Source of the DNA: Pseudomonadota bacterium
GTDB lineage: Bacteria; Pseudomonadota; Gammaproteobacteria; Steroidobacterales; Steroidobacteraceae
DNA length: 64,000 nt
Direction of reading: 5' to 3'
Assembly: GCA_021847105.1 (NCBI GenBank)
Contig: JAJZUT010000003.1
Coordinates: 168,981-232,980, forward strand
Shown here one piece after another: positions 39,005 to 49,340 of this stretch. The position numbers were made by a program, and so were the translations under genes. The notes below the pieces were generated by a model that did not search any database, was not told where the DNA came from, and saw nothing but the letters and a program-made list of their open reading frames with translations. Each line of letters starts with the position of its first letter. Position 1 is the first letter of the stretch.

Positions 39005-39694
39005 CTACTTGCTGCCGGCCGCTGCGGCGGCCGTCGCGGTGGCCGTCGCTGGCTCGCCGGGCAAATTGGCGGCGAGTTCGGAAATCTTCAGATCCAGCAG
39101 GTGCTGGTCGGTCTCGCCACCCGGATCACTGGCGCGGGCGAGCCGGTAGGCCGCAAGCGCCTCACGCTTTTTGCCAAGAGCGTAATAGGCATCCCCGCGC
39201 ACCTCGGCGAAGCGGGGGGCAAAAGCGCCCGGACTGGCGCCGCCAAGCGTCGCCAGTGCCAGCTGCGGCTGGTGCAGCGCAATCTGCACGCGCGCCAGAC
39301 GCAAGCGTGCAATCAGCCCCAGGATCGGGTCATGCGGGTGCTGCATCACCACCGTCAGTTCGGCCGCGGCGCGGCTGAGATGACTGCTCTCGACGAACGC
39401 TGCCGCCGAGGCCAACCGGGCCTGATCGGCGTAGGGGGTCGAGCCGTAGCGGCGCTCGAGCGTTCCGGCGAGGCTGAATGCCTGGGTCGGATTGCCATGA
39501 CCGAAGTCATTCTCCATTTGCACGTACAGCGCGCTCGCGGCCAGGTCACGCCCGTTGACATGGCTCTGCCACCACCGGTACCCGGCCAACCCCAGCGCCG
39601 CAATCGCCACGCCGGCGAGCATCGCCGGCCCGTTAACGCGCAGCCAGGCGAGCAGTGCTTCCCATTTCTCGCGTTCGTCAAGATAGCTGTCCAC
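39005..39694 (-). CDS. yfgM: YfgM family periplasmic tetratricopeptide protein
   Basis: 229 aa from a GTG at 39694 with GAGGAGGGG directly before it. The N-terminal EREKWEALLAWLRVN is followed by one transmembrane segment (PAMLAGVAIAALGLAGY) and TPR-like helices. YfgM interacts with the SecYEG translocon and periplasmic chaperones. It starts 16 bp after the hisS stop, and bamB follows. Confidence 0.93.
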   Translation of the reverse strand: MDSYLDEREKWEALLAWLRVNGPAMLAGVAIAALGLAGYRWWQSHVNGRDLAASALYVQMENDFGHGNPTQAFSLAGTLERRYGSTPYADQARLASAAAFVESSHLSRAAAELTVVMQHPHDPILGLIARLRLARVQIALHQPQLALATLGGASPGAFAPRFAEVRGDAYYALGKKREALAAYRLARASDPGGETDQHLLDLKISELAANLPGEPATATATAAAAAGSK

Positions 39695-39710
39695 GACCCC
39701 TCCTCGAATT

Positions 39711-40997
39711 TCAGGTATGCACGGCGGTGGCCAGAGCCGTCTGGATCGCCGCAGCCAGGTCGGGCAGCGGACTCTCGCTCTGACCGGCATCGTGCCGCAA
39801 AGGTTTCACAGCCGCCACGCCCCGTGCCAGCTCATCCTCACCCAGAATCACCGCCACCGCTGCGCCGCTGCGGTCGGCGCGGCGGAACTGCGTCTTGAAA
39901 TTGCCGCCGCCGAGATTGAGTTCGACGCGCCGCTCGGGCAAGGCGTCGCGCAGCCGCTCGGCGAGCTGCAGCCCGTACGCCGAGGCGCGCTCCCCGCTGA
40001 CGACGATGTAAACGTCAGCGGTAGGCTCTGCCGCGGGCGCGCCGGCCTGCGTCAGCAATGCGACCAGCCGCTCGATACCCATGGCAAACCCGATCCCAGG
40101 GGTGCTCTCGCCACCGAGCTGGCCAATCAGGCCGTCGTAGCGCCCGCCAGAGCATACGGCATCCTGGGCGCCGAGCGCGTCCGTGATCCACTCGAACACG
40201 GTACGACTGTAGTAATCGAGACCGCGCACCAGGCGCGGATTGACGCGGAAGGGAATGCCGAGCGCCTCGAGCGCGGCGCACAGCCCCTGGAAATGCTCGC
40301 GCGATTCCCCATCCAGATGGTCGGTCAGCACCGGGGCGGCCTCGATCAGGGCGCGCATGTCCGGATTCTTGCTGTCGAGCACGCGCAGCGGATTGCCCTC
40401 GAGGCGCCGACGGCTGTCGGCGTCGAGCTCGTCGTGGTGCGCGCGCAGATACTCGACCAGCTTCTCCCGGTATGCACGCCGCGACTCCGGCGTGCCGAGC
40501 GAGTTGATCTCGAGACGAACGCGCTCGATGCCGAGCCGCTTCCACAACCGCGCGGTGAGCGCAATCAGTTCGATATCGATATCCGGGCCCGGAAATCCGA
40601 CGGCCTCGACGCTCACTTGGTGAAACTGCCGGTAGCGACCCTTCTGCGGCCGCTCGTGGCGGAACATCGGTCCGGTGCACCAGAGCTTGTGGCGCTGACC
40701 GCGCAACATCCCGTTGGAAATGAGCGCCCGCATGACCCCAGCGGTGCCTTCAGGGCGCAACGTGAGACTCTCGCCACCCTGGTCGACAAAGGTATACATC
40801 TCCTTTTCGACGACATCGGTGTACTCGCCGATCGCCCGCTGGAAAAGCTCCGTGCGCTCCACCAACGGCACGCGCATCTCCTGATAGCCGTAGGCGGTCA
40901 GCACCTCGCGGGCAGCTGTCTCGATGATATGCCACGCGGCTATCTCCGCCGGCAGCACATCGTTCATGCCGCGCACTGGCTGGATCTGTTCAGTCAA
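39711..40997 (-). CDS. hisS: Histidyl-tRNA synthetase
   Basis: 428 aa from a TTG at 40997, one base after the rodZ stop and behind GGGAGGATGA, which serves both as the rodZ end and as ribosome site. The conserved N terminus [15 protein letters not shown] fits this start. Class II motifs are [24 protein letters not shown] and GGRYDGL. An anticodon-binding domain ends the protein. An ATG at 41012 would overlap rodZ. Confidence 0.96.
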   Translation of the reverse strand: MTEQIQPVRGMNDVLPAEIAAWHIIETAAREVLTAYGYQEMRVPLVERTELFQRAIGEYTDVVEKEMYTFVDQGGESLTLRPEGTAGVMRALISNGMLRGQRHKLWCTGPMFRHERPQKGRYRQFHQVSVEAVGFPGPDIDIELIALTARLWKRLGIERVRLEINSLGTPESRRAYREKLVEYLRAHHDELDADSRRRLEGNPLRVLDSKNPDMRALIEAAPVLTDHLDGESREHFQGLCAALEALGIPFRVNPRLVRGLDYYSRTVFEWITDALGAQDAVCSGGRYDGLIGQLGGESTPGIGFAMGIERLVALLTQAGAPAAEPTADVYIVVSGERASAYGLQLAERLRDALPERRVELNLGGGNFKTQFRRADRSGAAVAVILGEDELARGVAAVKPLRHDAGQSESPLPDLAAAIQTALATAVHT

Positions 40998-40998
40998 C

Positions 40999-41871
40999 TC
41001 ATCCTCCCGCATGCCGCGGCGCAGAGGATACCTGCCCAGCGGCGCTGACAGCGATCGAGACGGCATGATCCCGCCCCACATACGAGCCGATCGGCACCTC
41101 GCGCCCATTGACCCTGAGCGTCACCCCCTCGGCGTACCCCAGCACCACGTGCAGCGGCGCGGCCCCGCTCATCGTCTCCCTCGTGCCGGCACCGGCGAGA
41201 CCGCGATACAGCGCCTTGCCTGCCGCATCGCTCACCGACACCCAGCTCGCGGCCGGGAACTGGAGCGTGATCTGCACATTACCCGCGCGCGTCGCCGTCA
41301 ATGCGGTTGAGGTGGACGCTGGGACCTGACGACTCGTCACACCGTCCGACACATTCCCTGAGGGCAACGTGCGACTCGAGAGGGCCGGTGCAGTGCGCGC
41401 CAACGGCTCGGGTACCTGTGATCGTGGGACGGAGGTCGGCACAAGTCGTCCGATGTGCCAGCGCGACCAGCCCCACCAGAAGAGCGCGCCGACGGCCAGC
41501 ACGCCAAGCGTCACGACTGCGGCGCCAGTCAGCGCGGTCCTCGGAACACGCGGCGCCTTGCCCTCGACACGCGGTATGCGCGTCAGATCCGGCGCCGGGA
41601 TGGCCGCTGCCTCTGCGAGCATCTCGAGCAGGGCCGGAACGGGCTCACCGAGCAGTTCGGCGTAGCGGCTAAGGTAACTCTTGACGTAGATTGGAGCACC
41701 GATCGACTCGAACCGCTCCGCCTCGAGTGCCTCGAGCACATCGGCAGAGACATGCAGCCGCTGCGCGGCCTGAGCAAGGCTCAAGCCGGCCCGCTCGCGC
41801 GCATCGCGCAGCCGCGCGCCAATGCCGCAGCCGCCCTCGCGGCGCGGCTCGCCGCCTGGTTCTTCCGCCAT
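40999..41871 (-). CDS. rodZ: Cytoskeleton protein RodZ
   Basis: 290 aa from ATG 41871; a TTG overlapping the pilF stop at 41880 is possible. An N-terminal helix-turn-helix domain ([20 protein letters not shown]) is followed by a transmembrane segment ([20 protein letters not shown]) and a C-terminal periplasmic domain. It links MreB to the envelope in cell shape control. It lies between pilF and hisS; ispG, often found there, is absent. Confidence 0.95.
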   Translation of the reverse strand: MAEEPGGEPRREGGCGIGARLRDARERAGLSLAQAAQRLHVSADVLEALEAERFESIGAPIYVKSYLSRYAELLGEPVPALLEMLAEAAAIPAPDLTRIPRVEGKAPRVPRTALTGAAVVTLGVLAVGALFWWGWSRWHIGRLVPTSVPRSQVPEPLARTAPALSSRTLPSGNVSDGVTSRQVPASTSTALTATRAGNVQITLQFPAASWVSVSDAAGKALYRGLAGAGTRETMSGAAPLHVVLGYAEGVTLRVNGREVPIGSYVGRDHAVSIAVSAAGQVSSAPRHAGG

Positions 41872-41876
41872 CACGC

Positions 41877-42641
41877 TCAACCCGGGTCGTGTCCGAGAGA
41901 GGCCAGTGCATGTGCCTGGGCCGAATCGGGGAAATCGAGCTGCAGTCTGCGTGCATAGAGCTGCGCATCGAGCGCATCTCCTTGCGCGCGCGCCACTTTG
42001 ACCGCGAGCAGCAGCAGATCCGGCGTCTCGCTGTTGGTGGTCAGAAACCGCTTGATCAGCTTGCGGGCCTGCTTGTAGTGGCCCTGCTTGTACTGCAGGT
42101 CGGCAAGCTGCCAGGCCGCCTGCTCGAAACCCGGACTCACCGCGAGGGCTGCTTCGAACATCTGCTGTGCGCGGACGTATTGATGCGCCACGCGCAGACA
42201 GACCCCGGCGTTATCGTAGGCCGCTGCTGGAGTGAGATAGAGTGGATTGCGCGCGGCTTCGAGAAAGTAACGCACGCCCTCAGCAGTGCGGCCCACGTTG
42301 CACAGGTATACCGCGTAGTCGTTCTGGTAATCCGGATTGTGCGGCGAGAGACTCAGCGCCGCGCGGTACTCCTTGTCGGCCCGCGCCGACTCTCCCATGC
42401 GCTCGAACAGCAACGCACGCGCGCTGTGCACGTTCGCATCGTCGGGATTTTCCTTCAGCGCACGATCGAGCTTGTGCTTGGCCACTGCCAGCTCACCACG
42501 CTGCAGATAAGCGATCCCCAGCTCGGTGTTATAAATGGCGGCTTGATGCTGATCCCGCACGAGCTGAGGGTTGCTGCAAGCCGCGAGTAACGCCGCGGTC
42601 AGCAAGCACATCAGCGGCCACAGGACTCGCCGGCTCCTCAT
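41877..42641 (-). CDS. pilF: Type IV pilus biogenesis lipoprotein PilF/PilW
   Basis: 254 aa with a lipoprotein signal ending in ALLAAC and about five TPR repeats. The start overlaps the rlmN stop as ATGA. PilF helps assemble the PilQ secretin in the outer membrane. The order rlmN-pilF-rodZ is standard in this class. Confidence 0.94.
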   Translation of the reverse strand: MRSRRVLWPLMCLLTAALLAACSNPQLVRDQHQAAIYNTELGIAYLQRGELAVAKHKLDRALKENPDDANVHSARALLFERMGESARADKEYRAALSLSPHNPDYQNDYAVYLCNVGRTAEGVRYFLEAARNPLYLTPAAAYDNAGVCLRVAHQYVRAQQMFEAALAVSPGFEQAAWQLADLQYKQGHYKQARKLIKRFLTTNSETPDLLLLAVKVARAQGDALDAQLYARRLQLDFPDSAQAHALASLGHDPG

Positions 42642-43756
42642 GCCTGCACCGCCAGGCCGAACACACGGCTGCCAAGACGCACGGTGGTGCGATCGACCAC
42701 GCGGCCGGCCAGTTGGCCGCAGGCCGCGTCGATGTCATCGCCGCGCGTCCTGCGTACGGTCGCGAGCACACCGCGGCGCAACAACTCGTCGCGGAATGCA
42801 TGCACCACTTCCGGCGCAGAGCGGCGAAATCGCGAGCCAGGAAACGGGTTGAACGGAATCAGATTGACCTTGGCCGGATGTCCCGCGAGCAGCGCTGCCA
42901 ATGCCCGCGCCTGCGCCCGGGAATCATTCACGCCCTCGAGAAGGACGTACTCAAAAGTGACGCTGCGGCCGTTGCGCTCATCGATGTAGTGCCAGCAGGC
43001 GCTCAGCAGCTCCTCGATCGGGTGCTTGCGGTTTATCGGCACCAATTCGTTGCGCAGTGCGTCATCGGGCGCGTGCAGCGAGACGGCGAGTGCCACATTG
43101 CTGTGCTCGGCTAGCTTGTAGATCTGCGGCACCAGGCCCGAGGTCGAAAGGGTCACCCGCCGGCGCGACAGATCGAAGCCAAAATCATCGAGAAGAATGT
43201 CGAGCGCCGGTACCACGTTGCGAAAGTTAGCCAGTGGCTCGCCCATGCCCATGAGAACGACGTTGGTGACGGCGCGCTCGCGGGCCAGATCGGCAACCGT
43301 TCCGGCCAGCTCGCGGTTGGCAAGCCAGACCTGGCCGACGATCTCGGCGGTGGTCAGATTGCGGTTGAAGCCCTGTTGCGCCGTCGAGCAGAACGCGCAA
43401 TCCAACGCGCAGCCCACCTGCGAGGAGATGCACAGCGTCGCCCGATCGGGCTCCGGGATGTAGACCATCTCGAAGGCCTGACTGCCGTCGGCCCGCAACA
43501 GCCACTTACGCGTGCCGTCCGCCGAGCGCTGCTCGGTGATGATCTCCGGCGCGTGCACGCAGGCTCTTGCCGCGAGCTCGGCGCGAAAATCCTTGGCGAG
43601 GTCGGTCATGCGCTCGAACGAGGGTTCGGCGCGCTTGTAGACCCACTGCATCAGCTGCCGGGCGCGAAACGGCTTGCTGCCGAGCTCCGCCACGAACCGC
43701 TCGAGCTCGCTCCGGGGTAACCCCAGCAGATTCGTGGTCGTGGCGGGCTCGCTCAT
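42638..43756 (-). CDS. rlmN: 23S rRNA (adenine(2503)-C2)/tRNA(A37) methyltransferase
   Basis: 372 aa from ATG 43756, 16 bp after the ndk stop. The radical-SAM cysteines are in [14 protein letters not shown]. The C-terminal catalytic cysteine region reads [16 protein letters not shown]. It methylates A2503 in the peptidyl transferase centre and A37 of some tRNAs. It overlaps pilF by 4 bp. Confidence 0.96.
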   Translation of the reverse strand: MSEPATTTNLLGLPRSELERFVAELGSKPFRARQLMQWVYKRAEPSFERMTDLAKDFRAELAARACVHAPEIITEQRSADGTRKWLLRADGSQAFEMVYIPEPDRATLCISSQVGCALDCAFCSTAQQGFNRNLTTAEIVGQVWLANRELAGTVADLARERAVTNVVLMGMGEPLANFRNVVPALDILLDDFGFDLSRRRVTLSTSGLVPQIYKLAEHSNVALAVSLHAPDDALRNELVPINRKHPIEELLSACWHYIDERNGRSVTFEYVLLEGVNDSRAQARALAALLAGHPAKVNLIPFNPFPGSRFRRSAPEVVHAFRDELLRRGVLATVRRTRGDDIDAACGQLAGRVVDRTTVRLGSRVFGLAVQA

Positions 43757-43772
43757 GGGCTTGCAGGCGGCC

Positions 43773-44201
43773 TCAGCCGCGCGGATGCAGCTCCGTCGCG
43801 CTGAAGAAATAGGCGATCTCGCGCGCAGCCGTCTCGGCGGCATCGGAGCCGTGCACCACGTTGCGCTCGATGCTCTCGGCGAGATCGGCGCGAATCGTGC
43901 CCGGTGCGGCCTTCTTCGGATCGGTGGCGCCCATGATGTCGCGGTGGCGCGCAATCGCGTTCTCCCCCTCGAGCACCTGCACCATGACGGGCCCTGAAAT
44001 CATGTAGTGCACCAGATCCTTGAAAAAAGGCCGTTCACGGTGCACGGCATAGAAGCCCTCCGCCTCGCGCTGCGACAGCTGCAGCATGCGGGCGGCGATA
44101 ATGACGAGGCCTGCGGATTCGAAACGGCGATATACCTCGCCGATCAGATTGCGGGCGACGCCGTCGGGTTTGACGATGGACAGGGTGCGCTCGAGCGCCA
44201 T
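43773..44201 (-). CDS. ndk: Nucleoside diphosphate kinase
   Basis: 142 aa from ATG 44201. The N-terminal [12 protein letters not shown] and the catalytic histidine in NVVHGSDA are intact. It balances nucleoside triphosphates in the cytoplasm. It is the first gene of the ndk-rlmN-pilF-rodZ-hisS run. About 200 bases separate it from iscA. Confidence 0.97.
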   Translation of the reverse strand: MALERTLSIVKPDGVARNLIGEVYRRFESAGLVIIAARMLQLSQREAEGFYAVHRERPFFKDLVHYMISGPVMVQVLEGENAIARHRDIMGATDPKKAAPGTIRADLAESIERNVVHGSDAAETAAREIAYFFSATELHPRG

Positions 44202-44403
44202 TCGGGTTGACCTTTCGGGAGCGGAATACGAAACGGAATGCGTCGGCCAGGATCTGCCTCGCGTGACGGGGCCGACCGGCGTCAAGCGTTACAGTTTACC
44301 CGGTGACACCCGGGGGAGGCAATTTGGCCGTCGGACCGAAGTGGCGGATTGGAAACGGTTTTTAGGGGCGCCCGCCGTGCCCGGTCTGGCCCCGGGACGC
44401 GAC

Positions 44404-44727
44404 TTAGACCGAAAAGCTCTCGCCGCAACCGCATTCGCCGCGGACATTGGGGTTGCGGAAGCGGAAGGCCTCGTTCAGGCCCTGCTTGACGAAGTCCACC
44501 GTCGTCCCGTCAATCAGCGGCAGGCTCTGCGGATCGACGTAGATCTTCACCCCCCGATCCTCGAAGACCACGTCGCCCACCTGCTGTTCATCCGCATAAT
44601 TGACCACGTAGGCGAAACCGGAACAGCCCGTCTTGCGCACACCCAGTCGCAGCCCAATGCCGTGTCCGCGGGTGGCAAGGAAGCTCTGGATCCGGTGCGC
44701 AGCTGATTCAGTCAGTGAGATGGCCAT
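44404..44727 (-). CDS. iscA: A-type iron-sulfur carrier IscA
   Basis: 107 aa from ATG 44727. The three cluster-binding cysteines are present in [12 protein letters not shown] and GECGCGESF. It delivers iron or Fe-S clusters to apoproteins. It starts 31 bp after the cysteine desulfurase fusion gene. No iscU, hscB, hscA, fdx or iscR is seen around it. Confidence 0.93.
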   Translation of the reverse strand: MAISLTESAAHRIQSFLATRGHGIGLRLGVRKTGCSGFAYVVNYADEQQVGDVVFEDRGVKIYVDPQSLPLIDGTTVDFVKQGLNEAFRFRNPNVRGECGCGESFSV

Positions 44728-44758
44728 AGCATGCGTGAAAAGCCGATTCGGACTCATT

Positions 44759-46237
44759 CTACACCCCTGGCCAGTGCTGCTGGCACTGGCGAAGCGCATC
44801 CTCAAGCGTCAGCAGGCGACCCAGCTTCTCCACCGGCACGACCAGCGCGCCGGCCCATTCTCCCGGCGTTCCCGGCACGAGCTCCGCCCGAGAACGTCCC
44901 GGCAGGCGCTCGGCGAGCCAAGCGGCGGCAGCTAGAGTATGCGGGCATCCGTACACGCGGTGCGAGACGCGGCTCACGCGCCCGTCGCGCACTTGCAGCC
45001 GGAAGCGGATCCACACCTCCCGTCCCGGCCCCCCCGCCTCCCCCACGACCTCATCACCGACTTCGGCCGGCTCGTGCGCCGGGGACAGCGCCCGCAGGCG
45101 CGTCACTTCGCGCCTCACGGCGGCGGCGGCCGCATCGATCTGTGCCTCGGTCGTGAAGCGGCCAAAGCTGAAGCGCAACGAGCTCTGCGCAAGCTCCGAA
45201 TCACGGCCGAGCGCGCGCAGCACGTAGGAGGGCTCGCCCGAGGCCGAATTGCACGCTGAGCCGGTCGAGACCGCCAGCTCCGTCAAACCCGTAACGAGAC
45301 TCTCCCCTTCGACCCCTTCGAATGACGCATTGAGCAGGCCCGGGGCGCGCGGCGCACCGGCGCCGTTCAAATGCACACCCCCAAGCGGGTGCAATTGCTC
45401 CCAAAGACGCTCGCCCAGCGCCCGCAGGCGCGCCGTCTCGCTCCTGAGCGCCGCGCGAGCCAGGGAGCAGGCGACCCCGAAGCCGACGATTTGGTGGGTG
45501 GGCAGCGTTCCGGGGCGCAACCCTCGTTCCTGACCGCCGCCGAACAAGAGCGGCTGCACCTGTGCACGGACATCGCGACGCACGTAGAGCGCGCCGATGC
45601 CCTTGGGACCGTAGAGCTTGTGCGCCGTGAATGAGGCCAGGTCGACCGGTAACGCGTGCAGCTCCATTGCGATACGTCCGGCAGCCTGGGCCGCGTCGGT
45701 GTGAAACAGAATACCGCGTTCGCGACAGAGCGCACCGATCTCGGCAACGTCCTGGATCACCCCGGTTTCATTGTTGACCCACATGATCGACACCAAAACG
45801 GTATCGGGGCGCAGCGCCGCGGCGAGCGCGCGCGGCTCGATGCGTCCGGTCCGGTCCGGCGCCACCAGCGTCACGGCAAAGCCCTCTTTCTCCAGGCGCC
45901 TGCACGGATCAAGCGCGGCTTTGTGCTCGATACGCGAGCTCACCACGTGCCGGCCGCGATGGGCCGCGCCGCGCGCTGCGCCGAGTACCGCGAGGTTGTC
46001 GGATTCGGTCGCCCCGGAGGTGAAGACGATTTCGCTGCTCGTCGCGCCGATCAGCGCCGCAATCTGCTCACGCGCAATTTCGATCTGCGCGGCGGCCCGC
46101 CGTCCCCACGGATGCAGCGATGCCGGATTGCCGCGGCCTCCCTCGGCCGCTAGCGAGCGCGCCATCGCGTCGATCACGGCGGGATCGACCGGAGTACTCG
46201 CCGCGTAATCGAGGTAGATGGGATCGTTTGCGCTCAT
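44759..46237 (-). CDS. Cysteine desulfurase (IscS-type) with C-terminal IscU-like domain
   Basis: 492 aa, about 90-110 longer than usual IscS. Residues 1-375 are a PLP-dependent group I cysteine desulfurase: [12 protein letters not shown], the PLP lysine in [13 protein letters not shown] and the active cysteine in [21 protein letters not shown]. After a Glu/Gly linker, residues about 405-492 resemble IscU/NifU-N ([39 protein letters not shown]). Only one of the three scaffold cysteines (the YGC one) remains; the first and last positions are replaced. It probably supplies sulfur for Fe-S and tRNA thiolation, with iscA downstream. The role of the extra domain is unknown. Confidence 0.88.
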   Translation of the reverse strand: MSANDPIYLDYAASTPVDPAVIDAMARSLAAEGGRGNPASLHPWGRRAAAQIEIAREQIAALIGATSSEIVFTSGATESDNLAVLGAARGAAHRGRHVVSSRIEHKAALDPCRRLEKEGFAVTLVAPDRTGRIEPRALAAALRPDTVLVSIMWVNNETGVIQDVAEIGALCRERGILFHTDAAQAAGRIAMELHALPVDLASFTAHKLYGPKGIGALYVRRDVRAQVQPLLFGGGQERGLRPGTLPTHQIVGFGVACSLARAALRSETARLRALGERLWEQLHPLGGVHLNGAGAPRAPGLLNASFEGVEGESLVTGLTELAVSTGSACNSASGEPSYVLRALGRDSELAQSSLRFSFGRFTTEAQIDAAAAAVRREVTRLRALSPAHEPAEVGDEVVGEAGGPGREVWIRFRLQVRDGRVSRVSHRVYGCPHTLAAAAWLAERLPGRSRAELVPGTPGEWAGALVVPVEKLGRLLTLEDALRQCQQHWPGV

Positions 46238-46358
46238 AGTTTCCAGCTCGGCACGCAGGCCGGATCGGGCCGCCGTGAGAACACCGCCAAGCCCGCCACG
46301 CGGCGCGTGGGATGTACCTATCAGCAGCGTTTACCGAGTGACTATATTACCTGCACGC

Positions 46359-46392
46359 GCCCGATCTGCCGGCGTCCGCCGGCAGATCGGGC
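46359..46392. repeat. Perfect 16-bp inverted repeat in the leader of the DsrE-like gene
   Basis: The arms 46359-46374 (GCCCGATCTGCCGGCG) and 46377-46392 are exact complements with only two bases between them. The repeat lies 28 bp upstream of the ATG at 46421 and just after a TATATT -10-like element (46343-46348). It could be an operator dyad or an RNA hairpin before the ribosome site. No T-run follows, so it is not an intrinsic terminator. Confidence 0.7.
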
Positions 46393-46420
46393 CGCACATC
46401 CCCGCAGGCAGAGGGTCACC

Positions 46421-46978
46421 ATGAAGTTACGCACGCTCTTGCTCACGATTCTTGCACTCACACTGTCTGCCGCGCGCGCCGGTGCCGCCAGCCCCAACGG
46501 CCCATTCTGGCAATACCCGGCAATCAAGGGCTATGGCGCGGAGCACACCTGGCCCGATGTCCTCGAGCGGCCGCAGGCTCGCGCCACGTACAAGGCCGTG
46601 TTCGATCTGACGCGCGGTGATGCTCGTGCCACCACCGTGAACACGGGCCTGAACCTGATCGCGCGTACGGTCAATGTGTTCGCCTCCGCCGCAGTGCCGC
46701 TCAACCATCTGCGATTCGCGGTAATCATCCATGGGCCGGCCACGGCGCTGACGCTGAGTGCGGCGGCTTACCAACAGCGGTTCGGACATCCGAACCCGAA
46801 CCTCGCGCTGATCGCCGCGCTGCGCCAAGCAGGAGTCGAGCTGCTGGTGTGCGGCGATGCGCTCGCGGTCCAGCGTGTGACGCCTGCCGAGGTCAATCCC
46901 GACATACACGTTGCGCTCGCGGCGCTGTCCACGCTCATCATGCTGCAGAATCGCGGTTACGCCCTGGTGCGCCTGTAG
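46421..46978 (+). CDS. Exported DsrE/DsrF-like protein
   Basis: 185 aa from ATG 46421 behind AGAGGG. A clear signal peptide (residues 1-22, ending AAS) makes it periplasmic. The mature part shows the DsrE-like Rossmann layout (HLRFAVIIHGPAT, ALRQAGVELLVCGDALAVQRV). Exported members of this family occur near sulfur or metal stress genes. The adjacent divergent cysteine desulfurase makes a sulfur link tempting but unproven. The single cysteine lies in LLVCGD. Confidence 0.8.
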   Translation: MKLRTLLLTILALTLSAARAGAASPNGPFWQYPAIKGYGAEHTWPDVLERPQARATYKAVFDLTRGDARATTVNTGLNLIARTVNVFASAAVPLNHLRFAVIIHGPATALTLSAAAYQQRFGHPNPNLALIAALRQAGVELLVCGDALAVQRVTPAEVNPDIHVALAALSTLIMLQNRGYALVRL

Positions 46979-47007
46979 CGTGGTTCCCCGCGGCGGGCGC
47001 GCGCAGG

Positions 47008-47742
47008 CTAGGACTCTCCGGCGCGCCGCCGGCGGCGCTGCACCGCGGTGAGAAAGCCCCGCAGGATGTTGACTTCATTGTGATCGAGCTCGGCACGCTG
47101 CAGGAAGCGGCGAATGCGCGCCATCAGATGGGTGCCGCTCTGTGTGCGATCCCGGAAATCGACCTGCTCGAGCACCTGAGCGAAGTGCTCGTAGAGACGC
47201 TCGAGTTCCGCCGGCTCGGCGAGCGGCCCAGCCGCCGGTGTTGCCGCAACTGCCACGCCCTCGACGCGAAACAGCTCGTACGCCACGATCTGCACCGCCA
47301 TGGCCAGATTGAGCGAGGGATAGGTCTCGCTCGCCGGTACGCGCACCAGCAGGTGTGCCGTTTCGAGCTGCTCGTTGGTGAGTCCCGCACGCTCAGAGCC
47401 GAACAGCACCGCGACGGCGCCGCGGGTCGATTCCACCGCCAGACGCTCGGCCGCAGCGCGGACGTCCGCCACGCGGAAATACTGGTCGCGCTCGCGCGAT
47501 GTGGTTGCAGCCACGAAGCCGCAGCCCGCGAGCGCCTCCGACACCGAATCGACCACACGGGCTCGTGCGAGCAGATCGTCGGCGCCCGAGGCGCGAGCAG
47601 TGGCCTCCGCATGCGGGAACTGGCGCGGCGCGACCAGCACGAGCTGCTCTAGCCCCATGTTTTTCATCGCCCGCGCCACCGCCCCGATGTTCCCGGGATG
47701 CGACGGCTCGACCAGTACGATGCGGATTTGCGCTCTGTCCAT
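47008..47742 (-). CDS. trmJ: tRNA (cytidine/uridine-2'-O)-methyltransferase TrmJ
   Basis: 244 aa of SPOUT methyltransferase. RIVLVEPSHPGNIGAVARAMKNMG is the characteristic start (positions 7-30). AVLFGSERAGLTNEQL and SLNLAMAVQIVAYEL complete the trefoil-knot SAM site. A C-terminal helical extension follows. It methylates the ribose of nucleotide 32 in tRNAs. It lies downstream of an amino-acid permease and suhB. Confidence 0.95.
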   Translation of the reverse strand: MDRAQIRIVLVEPSHPGNIGAVARAMKNMGLEQLVLVAPRQFPHAEATARASGADDLLARARVVDSVSEALAGCGFVAATTSRERDQYFRVADVRAAAERLAVESTRGAVAVLFGSERAGLTNEQLETAHLLVRVPASETYPSLNLAMAVQIVAYELFRVEGVAVAATPAAGPLAEPAELERLYEHFAQVLEQVDFRDRTQSGTHLMARIRRFLQRAELDHNEVNILRGFLTAVQRRRRRAGES

Positions 47743-47799
47743 CAGAATCCACCCGGCCGCGGCAGCCGCGCCCGGGCGCGGACCGCCGCCAATGCCGGC

Positions 47800-49278
47800 T
47801 CAGCGCGTCGGCTCGGCAACTCGGCTGCGCAGCCGGCTGTGCCGGTAGCCGTAGAACGCGTATACCACCACCCCGATCGCAGTCCACACGACCAAACGCA
47901 CCCAGGTGCTGCCCGGCAGCTTGTAGATCATGAACCCGCACACCAGAGCGCCCAGGGTGCACGTGACCCAGGGCAACGGCACGCGGAACGGCCGCTGCAG
48001 GTCGGGCCGTGTGTAGCGCAGCACCAGCACGCCGATGCAGACCGTCACAAAGGCCATCAGGGTGCCGATCGAGACCAACTCGCCGAGCAGATCCACCGGA
48101 AACAATCCGCCGATCACCGCTGCGGCGATGCCGGTCACGACGGTGCCGACGGAAGGCGTACGAAATTTCGGATGGATCCGGCCGAAGACCGGCGGCAGCA
48201 GTCCATCCTGCGCCATGGAGTAGAAGATACGCGCCTGGGCGATCGTCATGACCAGCATGACCGAGGTCATGCCGAGAATCGCCCCGAGATCGACCGGCAC
48301 GCTGAACCAGTGCAACTGCGGGTACGTGTCGAGCGCCAGCGCGATCGGCGCGGCAACATTGAGCTTCTTATAGCTCACCATGCCAGTGAGCACTGCCGAG
48401 ACCGCCACGTACAGCAGCGTGCAGATCACCAGACTCGAGAGGATACCGATCGGCATGTCCCGCTGCGGGTTCTTCGCCTCCTGCGCCGTGGTCGAAATCG
48501 CGTCGAATCCGATGTACGCGAAGAAAATGACCCCGGACGCGGTGAATACCCCGCCCCATCCGTACTGATCCGGCGCACCGGTGGGCGCGGGAATGAACGG
48601 ATGCCAGTTGGCGTGCTGAATGAAGCCCATGCCGAGCACGATGAATAGCACCACCACGGCGACCTTCAGGGTCACAATCACGGTGTTGAATTCTGCGGAT
48701 TGCTTGATGCCGATGTAACAGACCGTCGCCAGAGCGAGGACAATCAGCACCGCCGGCACATTGAGAATGGCGCCCGAGGTCATCACCGAGAAGCTGTCCG
48801 GGGCCGCCTGCATAAACGGCGCATGCGAGAGCGCGTTCGGCACATGCACGCCGAAGTCGGAAAGCAGCCGGATGACGTATCCCGACCAGCCCACTGACAC
48901 CGTCGCCACCGCGAACAGGTACTCGAGCACCAGATTCCAACCGATGAACCAGGCGATTCCTTCCCCGAGCGTCGCATATGTATAGGAATACGCGCTACCT
49001 GACACCGGGATCATCGCGGCGAATTCTGCGTAGCACAATCCGGCAAATGCGCAGCCGAGACCGGCAATGATGAATGACAGCACCAGCGCAGGACCGGCGT
49101 ATTGGGCGGCAGCCACCCCGGTGAGGACGAAAATCCCGGTACCGATGATCCCCCCGATACCGAGCATGGTGAGCGCCGTGGCCGAGAGCGTGCGTTTGAG
49201 CTGGTGCCCTTGCGCATCCGCTGCGTCCGCTGCCTCGATTTCGGCGACCGATTTTGTTGCAAAAATCTGTCTTATCAT
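47800..49278 (-). CDS. APC-family amino-acid permease
   Basis: 492 aa with about 12 transmembrane helices. LTMLGIGGIIGTGIFVLTG is the APC signature in helix 1, and GFDAISTTAQEAKNP is the loop typical of cationic amino-acid transporters (CAT/YfnA group). It imports amino acids across the inner membrane, probably with protons. It sits between suhB and trmJ, a place where a transporter is not usual. Confidence 0.9.
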   Translation of the reverse strand: MIRQIFATKSVAEIEAADAADAQGHQLKRTLSATALTMLGIGGIIGTGIFVLTGVAAAQYAGPALVLSFIIAGLGCAFAGLCYAEFAAMIPVSGSAYSYTYATLGEGIAWFIGWNLVLEYLFAVATVSVGWSGYVIRLLSDFGVHVPNALSHAPFMQAAPDSFSVMTSGAILNVPAVLIVLALATVCYIGIKQSAEFNTVIVTLKVAVVVLFIVLGMGFIQHANWHPFIPAPTGAPDQYGWGGVFTASGVIFFAYIGFDAISTTAQEAKNPQRDMPIGILSSLVICTLLYVAVSAVLTGMVSYKKLNVAAPIALALDTYPQLHWFSVPVDLGAILGMTSVMLVMTIAQARIFYSMAQDGLLPPVFGRIHPKFRTPSVGTVVTGIAAAVIGGLFPVDLLGELVSIGTLMAFVTVCIGVLVLRYTRPDLQRPFRVPLPWVTCTLGALVCGFMIYKLPGSTWVRLVVWTAIGVVVYAFYGYRHSRLRSRVAEPTR

Positions 49279-49340
49279 TGCGGGACTGTACCTAAGCTCA
49301 CCCCGGATTGCGAGTCCGCCCGCCGAGCCAGACCGGCGCT

